A stretch of 64,000 nucleotides of DNA from an uncultured Phocaeicola sp. (GCA_948566455.1 CAOYQO010000004.1:105644-169643), one strand, 5' to 3'; counted from the first letter of the stretch, positions 1 through 9,019 are shown. The notes: generated by a model from the sequence alone, not told the origin. Numbers and translations are program-made.

Positions 1-456
1 TTCTGGTTCACACATCCATATACACTTGATGCCTCATCGGATTCGGAGGTTGTAACAAAGGATGGTGACCAGGTTATAAAGATCATTTCAAGAAATTATA
101 AACCTCTGATTCTGGTGGCCGAGGACGTAGACAGCAACTATTTACTGATCGAGGCACTTCTTAGGAAGGATTATCGTCTGCTGAGAGCACATGATGGTAA
201 TGAGGCTGTAGAACTTTTCAATACTCAATCTCCTGATCTTATATTTATGGATATGAAGATGCCGGGTATGAATGGAATAGATGCGGTGGTTATGTTAAGG
301 GAAGGCGGTGCCCGGGTGCCCATCATTGCCCTTACGGCATTTGCTTACGACGATGATAGGGCATTGGCACTCAATGTGGGTTGCAATGACTTTTTGACCA
401 AACCTGTTTCGCCACTCGAGTTACGCAGGATGGTCAGTAAATGGATAGGGAAATAA
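1..456 (+). CDS. Hybrid sensor histidine kinase, C-terminal end (partial)
   Basis: The reading frame is open from base 1, so this is the 3' end of a larger gene. The first residues (FWFTHPYTL) look like the closing strand of a histidine-kinase ATPase domain. A short linker leads into a complete response-regulator receiver domain starting around the ILVAEDVDSN stretch. Receiver landmarks are visible: the acidic pair ED, the phospho-acceptor Asp in IFMDMKMPGMNG, the Thr in ALTAF, and the Lys in LTKPV. The protein ends directly after the receiver, with no DNA-binding domain. It is therefore the tail of a hybrid kinase that likely feeds a phosphorelay. The sensor part lies outside the window, so the signal is unknown. 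An internal GTG at 115 is not the start. Confidence 0.85.
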   Translation, partial: FWFTHPYTLDASSDSEVVTKDGDQVIKIISRNYKPLILVAEDVDSNYLLIEALLRKDYRLLRAHDGNEAVELFNTQSPDLIFMDMKMPGMNGIDAVVMLREGGARVPIIALTAFAYDDDRALALNVGCNDFLTKPVSPLELRRMVSKWIGK

Positions 457-475
457 ACCCCAAAAATCAAAAGGA

Positions 476-955
476 TTACTCCATGGAAGATGCATCGAAT
501 GACAGAGGTAGCAAAGCACCTACATTCTTCATCTCATAGATACCCTTTTTCCCGAAAAGTAAAATGCGCATGGGGTGCTTGAAGCGTTTTTCCGTTTCAA
601 GCATTACCTGGCGGCATGCACCACAAGGGGGAATCGGAGCATCCAGGAAATCCCGTTCATTGCGTGCGGCAATGGCAAGAGTTTCTACTGCCTGATCGGG
701 ATATTGGGAGTTTGCATAAAATAAAGTGGTACGTTCGGCACAAAGCCCCGACGGGTAAGCGGCATTCTCCTGATTGGTACCTGTGACAACCGTACCGTCT
801 GCCAACCGTGCAGCGGCGCCTACTGAAAAGTGTGAATAGGGGGCATAGCTACGCCGGGTAGCCTCACGCGCTGAATCTATGAGTTGGCGGTCGGCATCAC
901 TTAATTCACTATAATCGTATATTTTAATGTCAATTTGTAAGGTCAAATCTTTCAT
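476..955 (-). CDS. cdd: Cytidine deaminase
   Basis: A 159-residue protein that hydrolytically deaminates cytidine and deoxycytidine to uridine and deoxyuridine in pyrimidine salvage. The zinc-binding and catalytic signature is complete: CAERT (Cys plus catalytic Glu, about residues 72-76) and PCGACRQ (two Cys ligands, about residues 109-115). Length fits the homotetrameric family, with a short N-terminal extension. The ATG at 955 lies about 30 bp downstream of a -7 box (987-994), which supports the start. It is transcribed convergently with the kinase gene on its left and divergently from the glucosaminidase on its right. Assignment is by motif and is firm. Confidence 0.93.
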   Translation of the reverse strand: MKDLTLQIDIKIYDYSELSDADRQLIDSAREATRRSYAPYSHFSVGAAARLADGTVVTGTNQENAAYPSGLCAERTTLFYANSQYPDQAVETLAIAARNERDFLDAPIPPCGACRQVMLETEKRFKHPMRILLFGKKGIYEMKNVGALLPLSFDASSME

Positions 956-986
956 AAGGCAGTGATGTATATTGTAATTAATGTTA

Positions 987-994
987 CAAAGTTA
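987..994 (-). promoter_or_regulatory. Bacteroides -7 promoter element of cdd
   Basis: Minus-strand TAACTTTG matches the Bacteroides primary-sigma -7 consensus TAnnTTTG and sits about 30 bp ahead of the cdd start. Confidence 0.6.
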
Positions 995-1053
995 GAAAAG
1001 AGATTGGTAATTCCAATTCTTTTTAAGATTTTTGTACCTCAACTTATATTGCT

Positions 1054-1980
1054 ATGAATAGAATGAACGCTATCAGACTCACTGCAATCCTGGCACTTCA
1101 GGTTTGTACCGTTGCCGCTCAGGCGCAGCGCAAGAATGCCCGTTACGTGGAATATATAGAGAAGTATGCTCCGCTTGCCGTACAACAAATGAAGGAACAC
1201 AAGATACCTGCCAGTATTACTCTGGCTCAGGGACTTCTTGAAAGTGGTGCCGGACAAAGTGCATTGGCACGCAAAAGTAATAACCATTTCGGTATTAAGT
1301 GCGGTAGTAACTGGCGTGGACGCACAGTGCGTCATGATGACGATGCCCGCAATGAATGTTTTCGGGCTTACAGTAATCCCAGAGATTCTTATGAAGATCA
1401 TTCTGCTTTTCTGAAGCGGGGTGCACGTTATGCATTCCTGTTCGATTTGAAGGTTACGGACTATAAAGGTTGGGCACGTGGTTTGAAGAAAGCCGGATAT
1501 GCTACTGATCCCTCTTATGCGAACCGTCTGATAACGATTATAGAGGATTATGAACTTTATAAGTATGACAGTCGCGGTATGAGTAATCGTGAAAACCGTA
1601 ATTGGGAGAAAGAACTGAAGAAGAAACCCTGGCTGGCTAATCCGCATCAGGTATATATAGCTAATGATATAGCCTATGTCGTAGCTCGTGACGGCGATAC
1701 TTTCCGCTTATTGGGCAAGGAGTTCGATATCAGTTGGAAGAAGCTTGTGAAGTACAATGACCTGCATAAGGATTATACGTTGGAGGCGGGTGATATCATC
1801 TATCTGAAAGGTAAGAAAAAGAAAGCTTCTAAGCGGCATACTGTTTACATCGTGAAAGATGGCGACTCCATGCATACCATCTCGCAAAAGTACGGTATAC
1901 GGTTGAAGAACCTGTATAAGATGAACCGGAAAGATGATGAATATATTCCTGAAGTGGGAGATAGGTTGAGGCTGAGATAA
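1054..1980 (+). CDS. Secreted glucosaminidase with LysM repeats
   Basis: 308 residues. The N-terminus is a signal peptide ending near AAQAQ (about residue 24). Residues about 30-175 form a FlgJ/glucosaminidase-type lysozyme-like domain, recognisable from PASITLAQGLLESGAGQS (catalytic Glu in LLESGAG) and KSNNHFGIKC. The C-terminal part has two LysM-like segments, the last being about residues 262-307 (HTVYIVKDGDSMHTISQKYG). It probably cleaves beta-1,4 linkages next to N-acetylglucosamine in peptidoglycan in the periplasm, with LysM holding it to glycan. It appears monocistronic, and no neighbour indicates a specialised role. Family assignment is confident. The exact bond cut is inferred. Confidence 0.88.
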   Translation: MNRMNAIRLTAILALQVCTVAAQAQRKNARYVEYIEKYAPLAVQQMKEHKIPASITLAQGLLESGAGQSALARKSNNHFGIKCGSNWRGRTVRHDDDARNECFRAYSNPRDSYEDHSAFLKRGARYAFLFDLKVTDYKGWARGLKKAGYATDPSYANRLITIIEDYELYKYDSRGMSNRENRNWEKELKKKPWLANPHQVYIANDIAYVVARDGDTFRLLGKEFDISWKKLVKYNDLHKDYTLEAGDIIYLKGKKKKASKRHTVYIVKDGDSMHTISQKYGIRLKNLYKMNRKDDEYIPEVGDRLRLR

Positions 1981-2058
1981 CAGGCATTTCTGATTGGCAT
2001 AAAAGGGGAATAGAATCTACTTGCTACGGATTAGATTCTATTCCACTAATTATTAATC

Positions 2059-2303
2059 TTCGCACCGCATTTAACTAATCTCCGTACCGCATCCAACTAA
2101 TAATTAATTTCCTAATTATTATTCTTACAATATCTGTTGTAAGAAACTTATATAATTATTGTATGATACTTTTATATCTGTTGTAAGAAAGAAAAATATT
2201 TGTGGTAAGAATAGTTTTTAGTATCCGTGATATTAGTTTGTAGGCACTCCGATATTAGTTTCTAGTATCTTCGAAATTAGCTTTTAGTATCTTTGAAATT
2301 AGC
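2059..2303 (+). repeat. Degenerate 22-nt-period tandem repeat region
   Basis: This intergenic stretch is built from back-to-back 22-nt units in three blocks. Block 1 has two units (2059-2080 and 2081-2102) sharing ACCGCAT..AACTAAT. Block 2 has four units from 2131 to 2218, sharing TATCTGTTGTAAGAAA in degenerate form. Block 3 has four units (2216-2237, 2238-2259, 2260-2281, 2282-2303) sharing TAGTATC..YGAAATTAGC. The period is exactly 22 within each block, although the blocks are unrelated in sequence. No coding potential was seen. Function is unknown. Two other intergenic regions in the window have the same period. Confidence 0.75.
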
Positions 2304-2348
2304 TTGCTTCGTTGCCATTCAAAGGCTTATTGATTTATCCGAAAATGT

Positions 2349-2373
2349 ACAGGGTGTCCGATATCGAACACCC
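2349..2373 (+). promoter_or_regulatory. Inverted-repeat enhancer-like site upstream of the adaptor operon
   Basis: ACAGGGTGTCC, then GATAT, then CGAACACCC forms a near-perfect palindrome (2352-2373) with one mismatched pair. A closely matching element (19 of 23 positions) occurs at 11630-11650 before the ATPase gene. In both, the palindrome centre is 54.5 bp upstream of the GG of a -24-like element. It is followed by a T-rich tract, so a terminator for the upstream glucosaminidase gene is an alternative reading, but the matched spacing favours a regulator-binding site. Confidence 0.6.
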
Positions 2374-2415
2374 TTCTTTTTTCTCTATCTTCTTGTTTTC
2401 AGCTATTTACGTTTT

Positions 2416-2431
2416 TGGCACGCATTTAGTA
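2416..2431 (+). promoter_or_regulatory. Sigma-54-like -24/-12 promoter of the adaptor operon
   Basis: TGGCACG-N4-TAGTA resembles the sigma-54 consensus TGGCAYR-N4-TTGCW. The -24 half is perfect and the -12 half is imperfect (GG-N10-GT instead of GG-N10-GC). It lies about 90 bp ahead of the hlyD-like start. The call rests on similarity plus the matching arrangement at 11695-11710. Confidence 0.5.
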
Positions 2432-2522
2432 TATATAAATAATGTGAATAATATGCCTGTTCGTTTTTGAAAGCGGGCGAAGGCTGAAAACTGATAAAAT
2501 AATAAATAACTCAATATTCAAC

Positions 2523-3770
2523 ATGGACAGAGAAATACCCAAAGCAGTGCGTAACAAAGAACGCAACAAGAAAATTATCCGTTACGGAGGCATCGGCGTG
2601 GCAAGTATAGTCGTTATCAGCGTACTCATTTCATTGATGCGTACGGGAGTGAAAACAAAAGACCTGGTACTTTCCACAGTAGATAAAGGCACGATTGAAG
2701 TCAGTGTAAGTGCATCCGGAAAAGTGGTGCCGGCTTTCGAAGAGATTATCAATTCTCCTATCAATACCCGTATCGTCGAGATATATAAGAAAGGTGGCGA
2801 TAGTGTGGATGTAGGTACACCGATCTTGAAACTTGACTTGCAGAGTGTAGAGACAGACTATAAAAAATTGTTAGACGAAGAGCAGATGCGTAGCTACAAA
2901 TTGGATCAGTTGCGCGTGAACAACCAGACAAAACTGAACGACCTGTCTATGAAGATTAAGGTTTCCGCCATGCAGTTGAATCGCAAGAAAGTGGAGTTGC
3001 GTAATGAGCAATATCTTGATAGCCTGGGTTCGGGAACTACGGATAAAGTGCGCCAGGCAGAACTTAGCTATAACGTAGCCCAGTTGGAATACGAACAGCT
3101 GAAACAACAATATGATAATGAGAAAGAAGTGCTTGCTGCCGAATATAAAGTTCAGGAGTTGGATTTTAGCATCTTCCGCAAAGGCCTTGCTGAGATGAAG
3201 CGAACGCTGGATGATGCACAGGTTCGTTCTCCGCGCAAAGCTATCCTTACCTATATTAATAACCAGATCGGTGCACAGGTTTCTCAGGGAAGCCAGCTTG
3301 CCGTGATTTCTGATCTTAGCCATTTCAAGGTGGAAGGTGAAATAGCAGATACGTATGGTGATCGTGTGGCCGCCGGTGGCAAGGCAATTGTGAAGATTGG
3401 CAGTGATAAACTGGAAGGTACGGTGAGCAGTGTGACGCCGTTGTCAAAGAACGGAGTGATTTCTTTCACTGTACAACTGAATGAGGATAATAACCGTCGT
3501 TTGCGTTCGGGATTGAAGACAGATGTATATGTGATGAATGCCGTGAAAGAAGATGTGATGCGTATTGCCAATGCTTCTTATTATGTAGGACGTGGCGAGT
3601 ATGACCTCTTTGTGCGTGACTCTGATAAAGAAATCGTGAAACGTAAAGTACAACTGGGTGATAGCAACTTTGAATTTGTGGAAGTTATCAGTGGCTTGCA
3701 GCCGGGTGACCAGGTGGTAGTGAGCGACATGAGCCAGTATAAAAATAAGAATAAGCTGAAGTTGAATTAG
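2523..3770 (+). CDS. HlyD/MacA-like periplasmic adaptor subunit
   Basis: 415 residues, a membrane-fusion protein of the HlyD/RND-adaptor type. It has a basic cytoplasmic N-terminus, one TM helix (about residues 20-41), a lipoyl-like half-motif (KKGGDSVDVGTPILKLD, about 90-107) and a long coiled-coil hairpin (about 115-235, rich in Lys/Glu/Gln/Leu). The second lipoyl half and beta-barrel follow (ARSP-like VRSPRKAILTYI, then VSQGSQLAVISDLSHFKV), with a membrane-proximal C-terminal domain. Such adaptors link a MacB-type inner-membrane transporter to a TolC-type outer-membrane channel. It is the first gene of an operon with three permease pairs and the only adaptor in the whole 21-kb locus. No TolC homologue is present in the window, so the channel must be encoded elsewhere if one is used. 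Confidence 0.9.
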   Translation: MDREIPKAVRNKERNKKIIRYGGIGVASIVVISVLISLMRTGVKTKDLVLSTVDKGTIEVSVSASGKVVPAFEEIINSPINTRIVEIYKKGGDSVDVGTPILKLDLQSVETDYKKLLDEEQMRSYKLDQLRVNNQTKLNDLSMKIKVSAMQLNRKKVELRNEQYLDSLGSGTTDKVRQAELSYNVAQLEYEQLKQQYDNEKEVLAAEYKVQELDFSIFRKGLAEMKRTLDDAQVRSPRKAILTYINNQIGAQVSQGSQLAVISDLSHFKVEGEIADTYGDRVAAGGKAIVKIGSDKLEGTVSSVTPLSKNGVISFTVQLNEDNNRRLRSGLKTDVYVMNAVKEDVMRIANASYYVGRGEYDLFVRDSDKEIVKRKVQLGDSNFEFVEVISGLQPGDQVVVSDMSQYKNKNKLKLN

Positions 3771-3797
3771 CTACGAGCTACGGGCTACAAGTGACAA
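3771..3797 (+). repeat. Short 7-nt-period spacer repeat
   Basis: CTACGAG, CTACGGG, CTACAAG, TGACAAG form a degenerate 7-nt tandem run between the adaptor and the first permease. It looks like slipped-strand intergenic filler. No function is evident. Confidence 0.5.
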
Positions 3798-3830
3798 GTG
3801 CCTTTCGGAGTAATTGAAAATAAGAAAGAT

Positions 3831-5102
3831 ATGTTAAGGATATATTTAAAGCAAGCGTGGAGCCTGCTGAAAGAAAATCCGCTGGTTAGCGGGCTTTCTA
3901 TTGCAGGAACGGCATTGGCCATTACCGCTGTAATGATGATTATTCTTGTGATACAGGTGCGTCTGGCTGAATATGCACCGGAGACGGAGCGCGGACGGAT
4001 GTTGCACATCATTGCAACCCGTGCTTTCATGAAGAGTAATGATGGAAACTGGAACAATGGCGGAATGGGAAAACGGGTGGTACGCGAGCTTTTCTATAAT
4101 CTGAAGACTCCGCAGGAGGTGAGTGGTTATGCTCGTAACACAGTGTCCGTCAGTTCGATTGCTAAGCGTACCTTTACCAAATATCGGGCTACTTATACAG
4201 ACGACCGCTTCTGGAAAATATTCGATTATACATTTTTAGATGGTACTCCTTTTACCTATGAAGACAATGAAAGCGGCATCCGCAAAGCAGTTATCAGTGA
4301 GAAACTGGCACGCCGACTTTTTGGGAAAACAGAGGTGCAGGGTCAACGGCTACTTATCAATCGTACAGAATATACGGTATGCGGTGTTGTGAAGAATGTG
4401 CCCCGCACTGCTCGTTATGCTTATTCGGATGTATGGTTGCCTTATAATTCCAGTGCCGGCACAGAAACGGCTGCCAATGCTTATGAGGCACTGGTAGGGT
4501 CTTTTAATATTGTGATGCTGGCACATAGTACCGATGATTTTACTGCTATTCGTGCGGAAGTGGAAAAGGCCGCAAAACAATTGAATGCGAATACGTCGGA
4601 ATATGGCGTCAGCTTCTTTAACGGGCCGATGAGTAATCTGGACCTGGTGGTTACCAATAATAATGGTTTTGTTAATGATATCCCCTATGGCAATTGGTTT
4701 TTGCGGCAAGGCAGTTTCGTATTTTTCCTGTTATTGCTTCCGGCGCTCAACATGATTGGTATAACGCTGACTAACTTTCGTAAGCGGCGTGCAGAGATAG
4801 GAGTCCGCAAAGCATTTGGAGCAACTGCGGGTAATGTTTTCCGTCAGGTTATCAATGAAAATCTCATTATCACTTTTATTGGCGGCATATTCGGATTGGT
4901 GCTCTCCATTGGTGTATTGTTGCTGACGCGCGACATCTTTTTCCCATCGGGTACGGAATTCAATGTAGAGATGCTAGTACGTCCGGAAACGTTTCTGGTA
5001 ACTTTGCTTTTCATCTTCCTGCTGAACCTGCTGTGTGCCGGTATTCCTGCCTGGCGTGCCGGAAAGTATAACATTGTTAAATCGTTGAATAATCAAGAAT
5101 AA
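3831..5102 (+). CDS. MacB/FtsX-type permease, pair 1, A-type
   Basis: 423 residues from the ATG at 3831. An in-frame GTG at 3798 would add 11 residues absent from all six A-type paralogues, so it was rejected. Layout is that of MacB without its ATPase: one N-terminal TM helix (about 19-43), a large periplasmic MacB_PCD-like domain (about 45-285), then three TM helices (about 289-314, 343-364, 385-408). A-type hallmarks are the KQAWSLLKENP start, the cytoplasmic coupling segment AEIGVRKAFGAT before TM3, and the AWRAGKYNIVKSLN tail. It presumably pairs with the B-type partner 3 bp downstream and is driven by the ATPase at 11.8 kb. The cargo is unknown. Confidence 0.87.
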   Translation: MLRIYLKQAWSLLKENPLVSGLSIAGTALAITAVMMIILVIQVRLAEYAPETERGRMLHIIATRAFMKSNDGNWNNGGMGKRVVRELFYNLKTPQEVSGYARNTVSVSSIAKRTFTKYRATYTDDRFWKIFDYTFLDGTPFTYEDNESGIRKAVISEKLARRLFGKTEVQGQRLLINRTEYTVCGVVKNVPRTARYAYSDVWLPYNSSAGTETAANAYEALVGSFNIVMLAHSTDDFTAIRAEVEKAAKQLNANTSEYGVSFFNGPMSNLDLVVTNNNGFVNDIPYGNWFLRQGSFVFFLLLLPALNMIGITLTNFRKRRAEIGVRKAFGATAGNVFRQVINENLIITFIGGIFGLVLSIGVLLLTRDIFFPSGTEFNVEMLVRPETFLVTLLFIFLLNLLCAGIPAWRAGKYNIVKSLNNQE

Positions 5103-5105
5103 CCT

Positions 5106-6365
5106 ATGATACGTCATCTCATCACCCTGATATGGAACCAGCGCAAACAGAATGGCTGGATATTTGCCGAACTGGCATTGGTTCTGCTGGCTATCTTTAT
5201 GATTACGGATGCCGGTTACAGCAAATATACTCTTTATAATGAGCCTTTAGGTTATGACATCGATCGTTGCTGGCGGCTTCATCTGGAGGAAACGGAACCC
5301 GGTAACGAAGGTTATACAGGCGAGGATGAGCGTGGAGCCAAATGTTGGGAACGCATCACGGAACTGACCCGGCGGTTGATGAATACCGGTGAGGTGGAAG
5401 CTGTGGGGTGTAGCTTTTACAGTTGCCCATACAGTCAGGGCAATTCGTGGACGAATGTCGAACCGGCAGGAGCGGATAGCATCAATGCTTATTCCGAATC
5501 TTTACACCGCCAACTGGGTGATGCTGGTTTCTTTGAAGTTTTCGGCATACATGACGTGAACGGAAAGCATATCCGCGAGCTGGAAAATCCGGCAAAGGAT
5601 GAGGTTATCCTAACAGAGAAGGTAGCGCAAAAGTTTTTTGGCGAGAAGGAGCCACGCGGCCGGTTGGTGAATACCGGGAAACTGAATGATGCACCTGTAC
5701 TGGCTGTTGCACCCACTATTCGTGAGAATGATTTTGAATCGGCTACTCCCACGTTTTATATCAAAGCTTCCGGTTCTACGATGGAGGAGCTTTTCGAGTG
5801 GTATCGTCCTTCTTCATTGGAATATTCTCTACGCATGAAGCGTGATATGACACAGGCTGAGATGGAAGAATGGCTTGCCTCTTTGGGTGAACGGTTGACG
5901 TCCGGCAATATCTATGTAAATGCCGTAACAGGGTTTGAAGAGATGCGTGCCGACCGTATAGATTATGTAGTAACGGACTGGCAAATGGTACAACTCATTG
6001 TAGCCTTCCTATTGTTGAATGTATTTTTCGGCGTTACCGGGACTTTCTGGATGCGTACGCAGGCACGCCGTTCGGAAACGGGATTGCGTATGGCGGTCGG
6101 CGCATCAAAGGGAAGGGTTGTATCTTGGCTCAATGCGGAGGGCTTATTGATTCTGTTGCTGGCTTTGGTTCCTATAGTTATTATTGTACTTAACTTTCGC
6201 CATATGGATTTACTGAGTGCGGAAGTTCCTTATACGGCAGGTCGCTGGATTGTAGAATTTGCTATTTCATTGGGAATTTTGGCAGCGATGATTATGTTGG
6301 GCATTGCAGTGCCGGCACGCTGGATTATGAAAGAGCAACCGGCTGAAGCATTGCATCACGAATAA
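5106..6365 (+). CDS. MacB/FtsX-type permease, pair 1, B-type
   Basis: 419 residues. B-type members begin with a different signature (IWNQRKQNGWIFAELALVL), in which the first TM follows NGW directly. They end with PAEALHHE or a variant. The periplasmic domain spans about residues 40-290, with three C-terminal TM helices starting near 294. The coupling segment RSETGLRMAVGAS differs from the A-type IGVRK form, suggesting that the A and B subunits form an asymmetric dimer over the ATPase. It starts 3 bp after its A partner, so translation is probably coupled. The periplasmic domain is rich in Glu and Gly compared with other B members, as would be expected if pairs recognise different ligands. Confidence 0.86.
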   Translation: MIRHLITLIWNQRKQNGWIFAELALVLLAIFMITDAGYSKYTLYNEPLGYDIDRCWRLHLEETEPGNEGYTGEDERGAKCWERITELTRRLMNTGEVEAVGCSFYSCPYSQGNSWTNVEPAGADSINAYSESLHRQLGDAGFFEVFGIHDVNGKHIRELENPAKDEVILTEKVAQKFFGEKEPRGRLVNTGKLNDAPVLAVAPTIRENDFESATPTFYIKASGSTMEELFEWYRPSSLEYSLRMKRDMTQAEMEEWLASLGERLTSGNIYVNAVTGFEEMRADRIDYVVTDWQMVQLIVAFLLLNVFFGVTGTFWMRTQARRSETGLRMAVGASKGRVVSWLNAEGLLILLLALVPIVIIVLNFRHMDLLSAEVPYTAGRWIVEFAISLGILAAMIMLGIAVPARWIMKEQPAEALHHE

Positions 6366-6386
6366 ACAAACGTAATATATTCAGGG

Positions 6387-7703
6387 ATGATAAAAATCTA
6401 TTGGAAGCAGGCGTGGGTCTTGTTGAAGCAGAATCCGCTTTTCAGTACCCTTTATATCGTTGGTACAGGTCTGGCTATTGCTATGACTATGATTGTGGCT
6501 GTGATTTACTATGTCAAAGTGGCCCCGGTCTATCCGGAGTTGAATCGCATGCAAACACTTTATCTGACTTCAGCAAGATTTCAAAAAGGAACGGAGCAGA
6601 ATAAACAGACTTTTCAATGGGCTGTTTCCTATCAGGCATTGCAAGAGTGGTTTTATCCGTTGAAGAATGCTGAGGTTGTTTCAGGTTTCATGTATAACAG
6701 TGCAGATAACAATTATATTCAACCGTCTGATCGCAGCGGGGATTTCACTGTAAAATTAAAGCTGGTTGACCCGAATTTCTTTCGCATTTATCCATTTTAT
6801 TTTTCGGAAGGTAAGCCTTTTACTGCATCCGACCTTGAAAGCGGTATCTGCACGGCTGTTATAACACAAGAGCTGTCCCGTCGTTTGTTTGGTACGACTG
6901 AAGGCGTAGTGGGGCGCTCGTTCAGTTTGGATTATGTCAATTATCGCGTTTGTGGTGTTGTGCGTAGTGCAAGTTACCTGACTTCGGATTCATACGCTCA
7001 AGTCTATATTCCTTATAGTGTAATTCCTAAATATCGTGACTCCAATTATGGAATACCTTATTTAGGTGCATTTGGCGTTACTTTTCTTGTAAAAGACGAT
7101 GCGCAAGCCGAAGCGTTGCGTGCCGAAATTCAGGAAATTGTCCGTAAGGAAAATCTGTTGCATGCGGATGAATGGCAGGTGAATCTTTGGGAACAACCTA
7201 CTTCCCATTTGCAGCGATTGTTTAAACCTTATCCTAGTATGACTACAGGTGCATGGGCACAGATACGTTATCTCCTTTTAATATTGCTGGTGCTCCTGCT
7301 GGTTCCTGCCTTGAATTTGAGCGGAATGATAGCGAGCCGTATGGAAAGCCGCTTGTCGGAGATGGGAGTGCGTAAGTCATTCGGTGCCGACCGTGGCGGA
7401 TTACTTTCACAAGTGATGTGGGAGAACCTCTTATTGACATTGTTGGGTGGTGTATTGGGATTATTGTTGGCGTGGTTCGCCCTGTATACTTGTCGTGAGT
7501 GGGTATTTATGATATTGGAAGATTGGGCCGAACCGGTTCCGGAAGGAGTGAATGTGCTGGTTTCCGGTGAGGTGCTGTTTGCTCCGATAGTATTTGCTGT
7601 TGCTCTTTTGTTCTGTATCTTGCTGAATTTATTATCAGCATTGATTCCGGCATGGTATGCATTACGGAAGCCGATTGTGTATTCATTGAATGAAAAAAGA
7701 TAA
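6387..7703 (+). CDS. MacB/FtsX-type permease, pair 2, A-type
   Basis: 438 residues, the longest member of the array. N-terminus IYWKQAWVLLKQNPLFS with TM1 about 18-42. The periplasmic domain shares VAPVYPELNR with the pair-3 A protein (FAPIYPEYNR), so pairs 2 and 3 look like the closest duplicates. Coupling segment: SEMGVRKSFGADRG. The C-terminal TMs include an unusually Leu-rich first helix (LLLILLVLLLVPALNLSG). A longer loop between TM3 and TM4 carries EDWAEPVPEGVN. It is separated from pair 1 by 21 bp and from its B partner by 5 bp. Family membership is firm. Substrate is not predictable. Confidence 0.87.
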   Translation: MIKIYWKQAWVLLKQNPLFSTLYIVGTGLAIAMTMIVAVIYYVKVAPVYPELNRMQTLYLTSARFQKGTEQNKQTFQWAVSYQALQEWFYPLKNAEVVSGFMYNSADNNYIQPSDRSGDFTVKLKLVDPNFFRIYPFYFSEGKPFTASDLESGICTAVITQELSRRLFGTTEGVVGRSFSLDYVNYRVCGVVRSASYLTSDSYAQVYIPYSVIPKYRDSNYGIPYLGAFGVTFLVKDDAQAEALRAEIQEIVRKENLLHADEWQVNLWEQPTSHLQRLFKPYPSMTTGAWAQIRYLLLILLVLLLVPALNLSGMIASRMESRLSEMGVRKSFGADRGGLLSQVMWENLLLTLLGGVLGLLLAWFALYTCREWVFMILEDWAEPVPEGVNVLVSGEVLFAPIVFAVALLFCILLNLLSALIPAWYALRKPIVYSLNEKR

Positions 7704-7708
7704 AGACT

Positions 7709-9004
7709 ATGCTGAAACTTATATTAAAGAACCTGTGGGCACGCCGTCGCCGTAATGTCTGGTTACTGGCGGAATTGATTCTGGTCAGTATTGTTACGTG
7801 GATTATCCTTGATCCGGTTATCGTGACGACGTATGACCGCAGTATTCCTTTAGGTTATGATACCGACCGCCTTTGTCTTGTTACTCTCAGTACCTTGCAG
7901 TCACAAGCGCCCGGTTATGATGAAGAGGCTGAGGATTCGGCCATGATTATGAAATCTTACTTCAATCTGACGCGACTGGTTAAGGACTATCCCGGCGTAG
8001 AATCGGCTACTCCGGTATTGGGTTTCGCTTATCCCAATTCTACGGGGAATGCCAATACATCTATTCGTGCGGAAGGTGACACATTGGATTTGCCGGTAAT
8101 GATTATGGAATTTATACCTCATACGAATTTCTTCGAAACTTATGGTTTTCGTTCCGGACGAGGCAGGACACCGGCCGAATTATCGGACTATGACTATACG
8201 GAAAATGACATCGTAATGACTGAAAATACGGCTGAACATTTGTTCCACACTAAAAATGCGGGTAATAAGCGTTGTTGGTCCAGAGAGGGGAATGATACAA
8301 TTTATTCGCCGGTTATTGGTGTAGTGGGAAACTTTAAGGCAACCAGTGATTCCCGTCCGGCTCCTGTCATTTTTCGTCCTTTGATATCTATCGATATGGA
8401 AGATGCTTACGATGATATGCGGATATTGCTTCGTCTGAAAGAAAATGTGAGTATGAAGCGTTTCTTGCATGATTTTCAACCGTGGATGGTGAAAGAGTTG
8501 CGGGCCGGTAATCTTTTTGCCCGTAACGTCCGGTCTTATGAAGCATTGATAACGAAAAATGAGTCTTATGATGTTACGCCGATGTATCGGCGTAATCTGG
8601 CAATGGCGGCATTCTTTTTAATTAATCTTTGCTTGGGTGTTATCGGTACTTTTTGGTTACAGACACGTACTCGCCGCGAAGAAGTGGGAGTGATGCTTTC
8701 CTTTGGCGGTACGCCGGGATATATTGTCCGCTTGTTGATGGGTGAAGGAGCGGTGTTGACGTTTGTAGCTGCACTGGCGGGCTGCTTGCTTTATTTGCAA
8801 TATGCTGTCAAAGAAGGATTGGAGAGAGGTAACAACTGGAGGCAGATTATTGATGAATGTTGGATCACGGATTTCACGCAGCATTTTCTTATCGTGTCAT
8901 TCATCGTTTTCTTTATCCTGTTGGCGGTGGTATTGATCGGGATCTATATTCCTGCTCGTAAGATTAGTCGTATTCCACCGACAGAAGCATTACGTGATGA
9001 ATAA
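7709..9004 (+). CDS. MacB/FtsX-type permease, pair 2, B-type
   Basis: 431 residues starting LKLILKNLWARRRRNVWLLAELILVS. The usual NGW is NVW here. TM1 is about 20-40 and the periplasmic domain about 45-290. The coupling segment EEVGVMLSFGGTPG departs from the common EIALRMAMGSS of this type. The tail PPTEALRDE is otherwise standard. The periplasmic part contains FETYGFRSGRGRTPAEL, equivalent to the DVFR.. segment in other B members. It follows its A partner by 5 bp and is 15 bp ahead of pair 3, consistent with one long transcript from the adaptor promoter. Confidence 0.86.
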   Translation: MLKLILKNLWARRRRNVWLLAELILVSIVTWIILDPVIVTTYDRSIPLGYDTDRLCLVTLSTLQSQAPGYDEEAEDSAMIMKSYFNLTRLVKDYPGVESATPVLGFAYPNSTGNANTSIRAEGDTLDLPVMIMEFIPHTNFFETYGFRSGRGRTPAELSDYDYTENDIVMTENTAEHLFHTKNAGNKRCWSREGNDTIYSPVIGVVGNFKATSDSRPAPVIFRPLISIDMEDAYDDMRILLRLKENVSMKRFLHDFQPWMVKELRAGNLFARNVRSYEALITKNESYDVTPMYRRNLAMAAFFLINLCLGVIGTFWLQTRTRREEVGVMLSFGGTPGYIVRLLMGEGAVLTFVAALAGCLLYLQYAVKEGLERGNNWRQIIDECWITDFTQHFLIVSFIVFFILLAVVLIGIYIPARKISRIPPTEALRDE

Positions 9005-9019
9005 ATAAAACACAATATT

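Noticed and set aside
1039..1647. A 202-codon minus-strand frame opposite the glucosaminidase
   Set aside because: It is antisense to a gene with clear family motifs and shows no protein pattern of its own.
2352..2390. Intrinsic terminator of the glucosaminidase gene
   Set aside because: A hairpin plus T-rich tract fits, but a closely matching palindrome without T-run occurs at the same distance from the second -24 element, so a regulatory site is preferred. It could do both.
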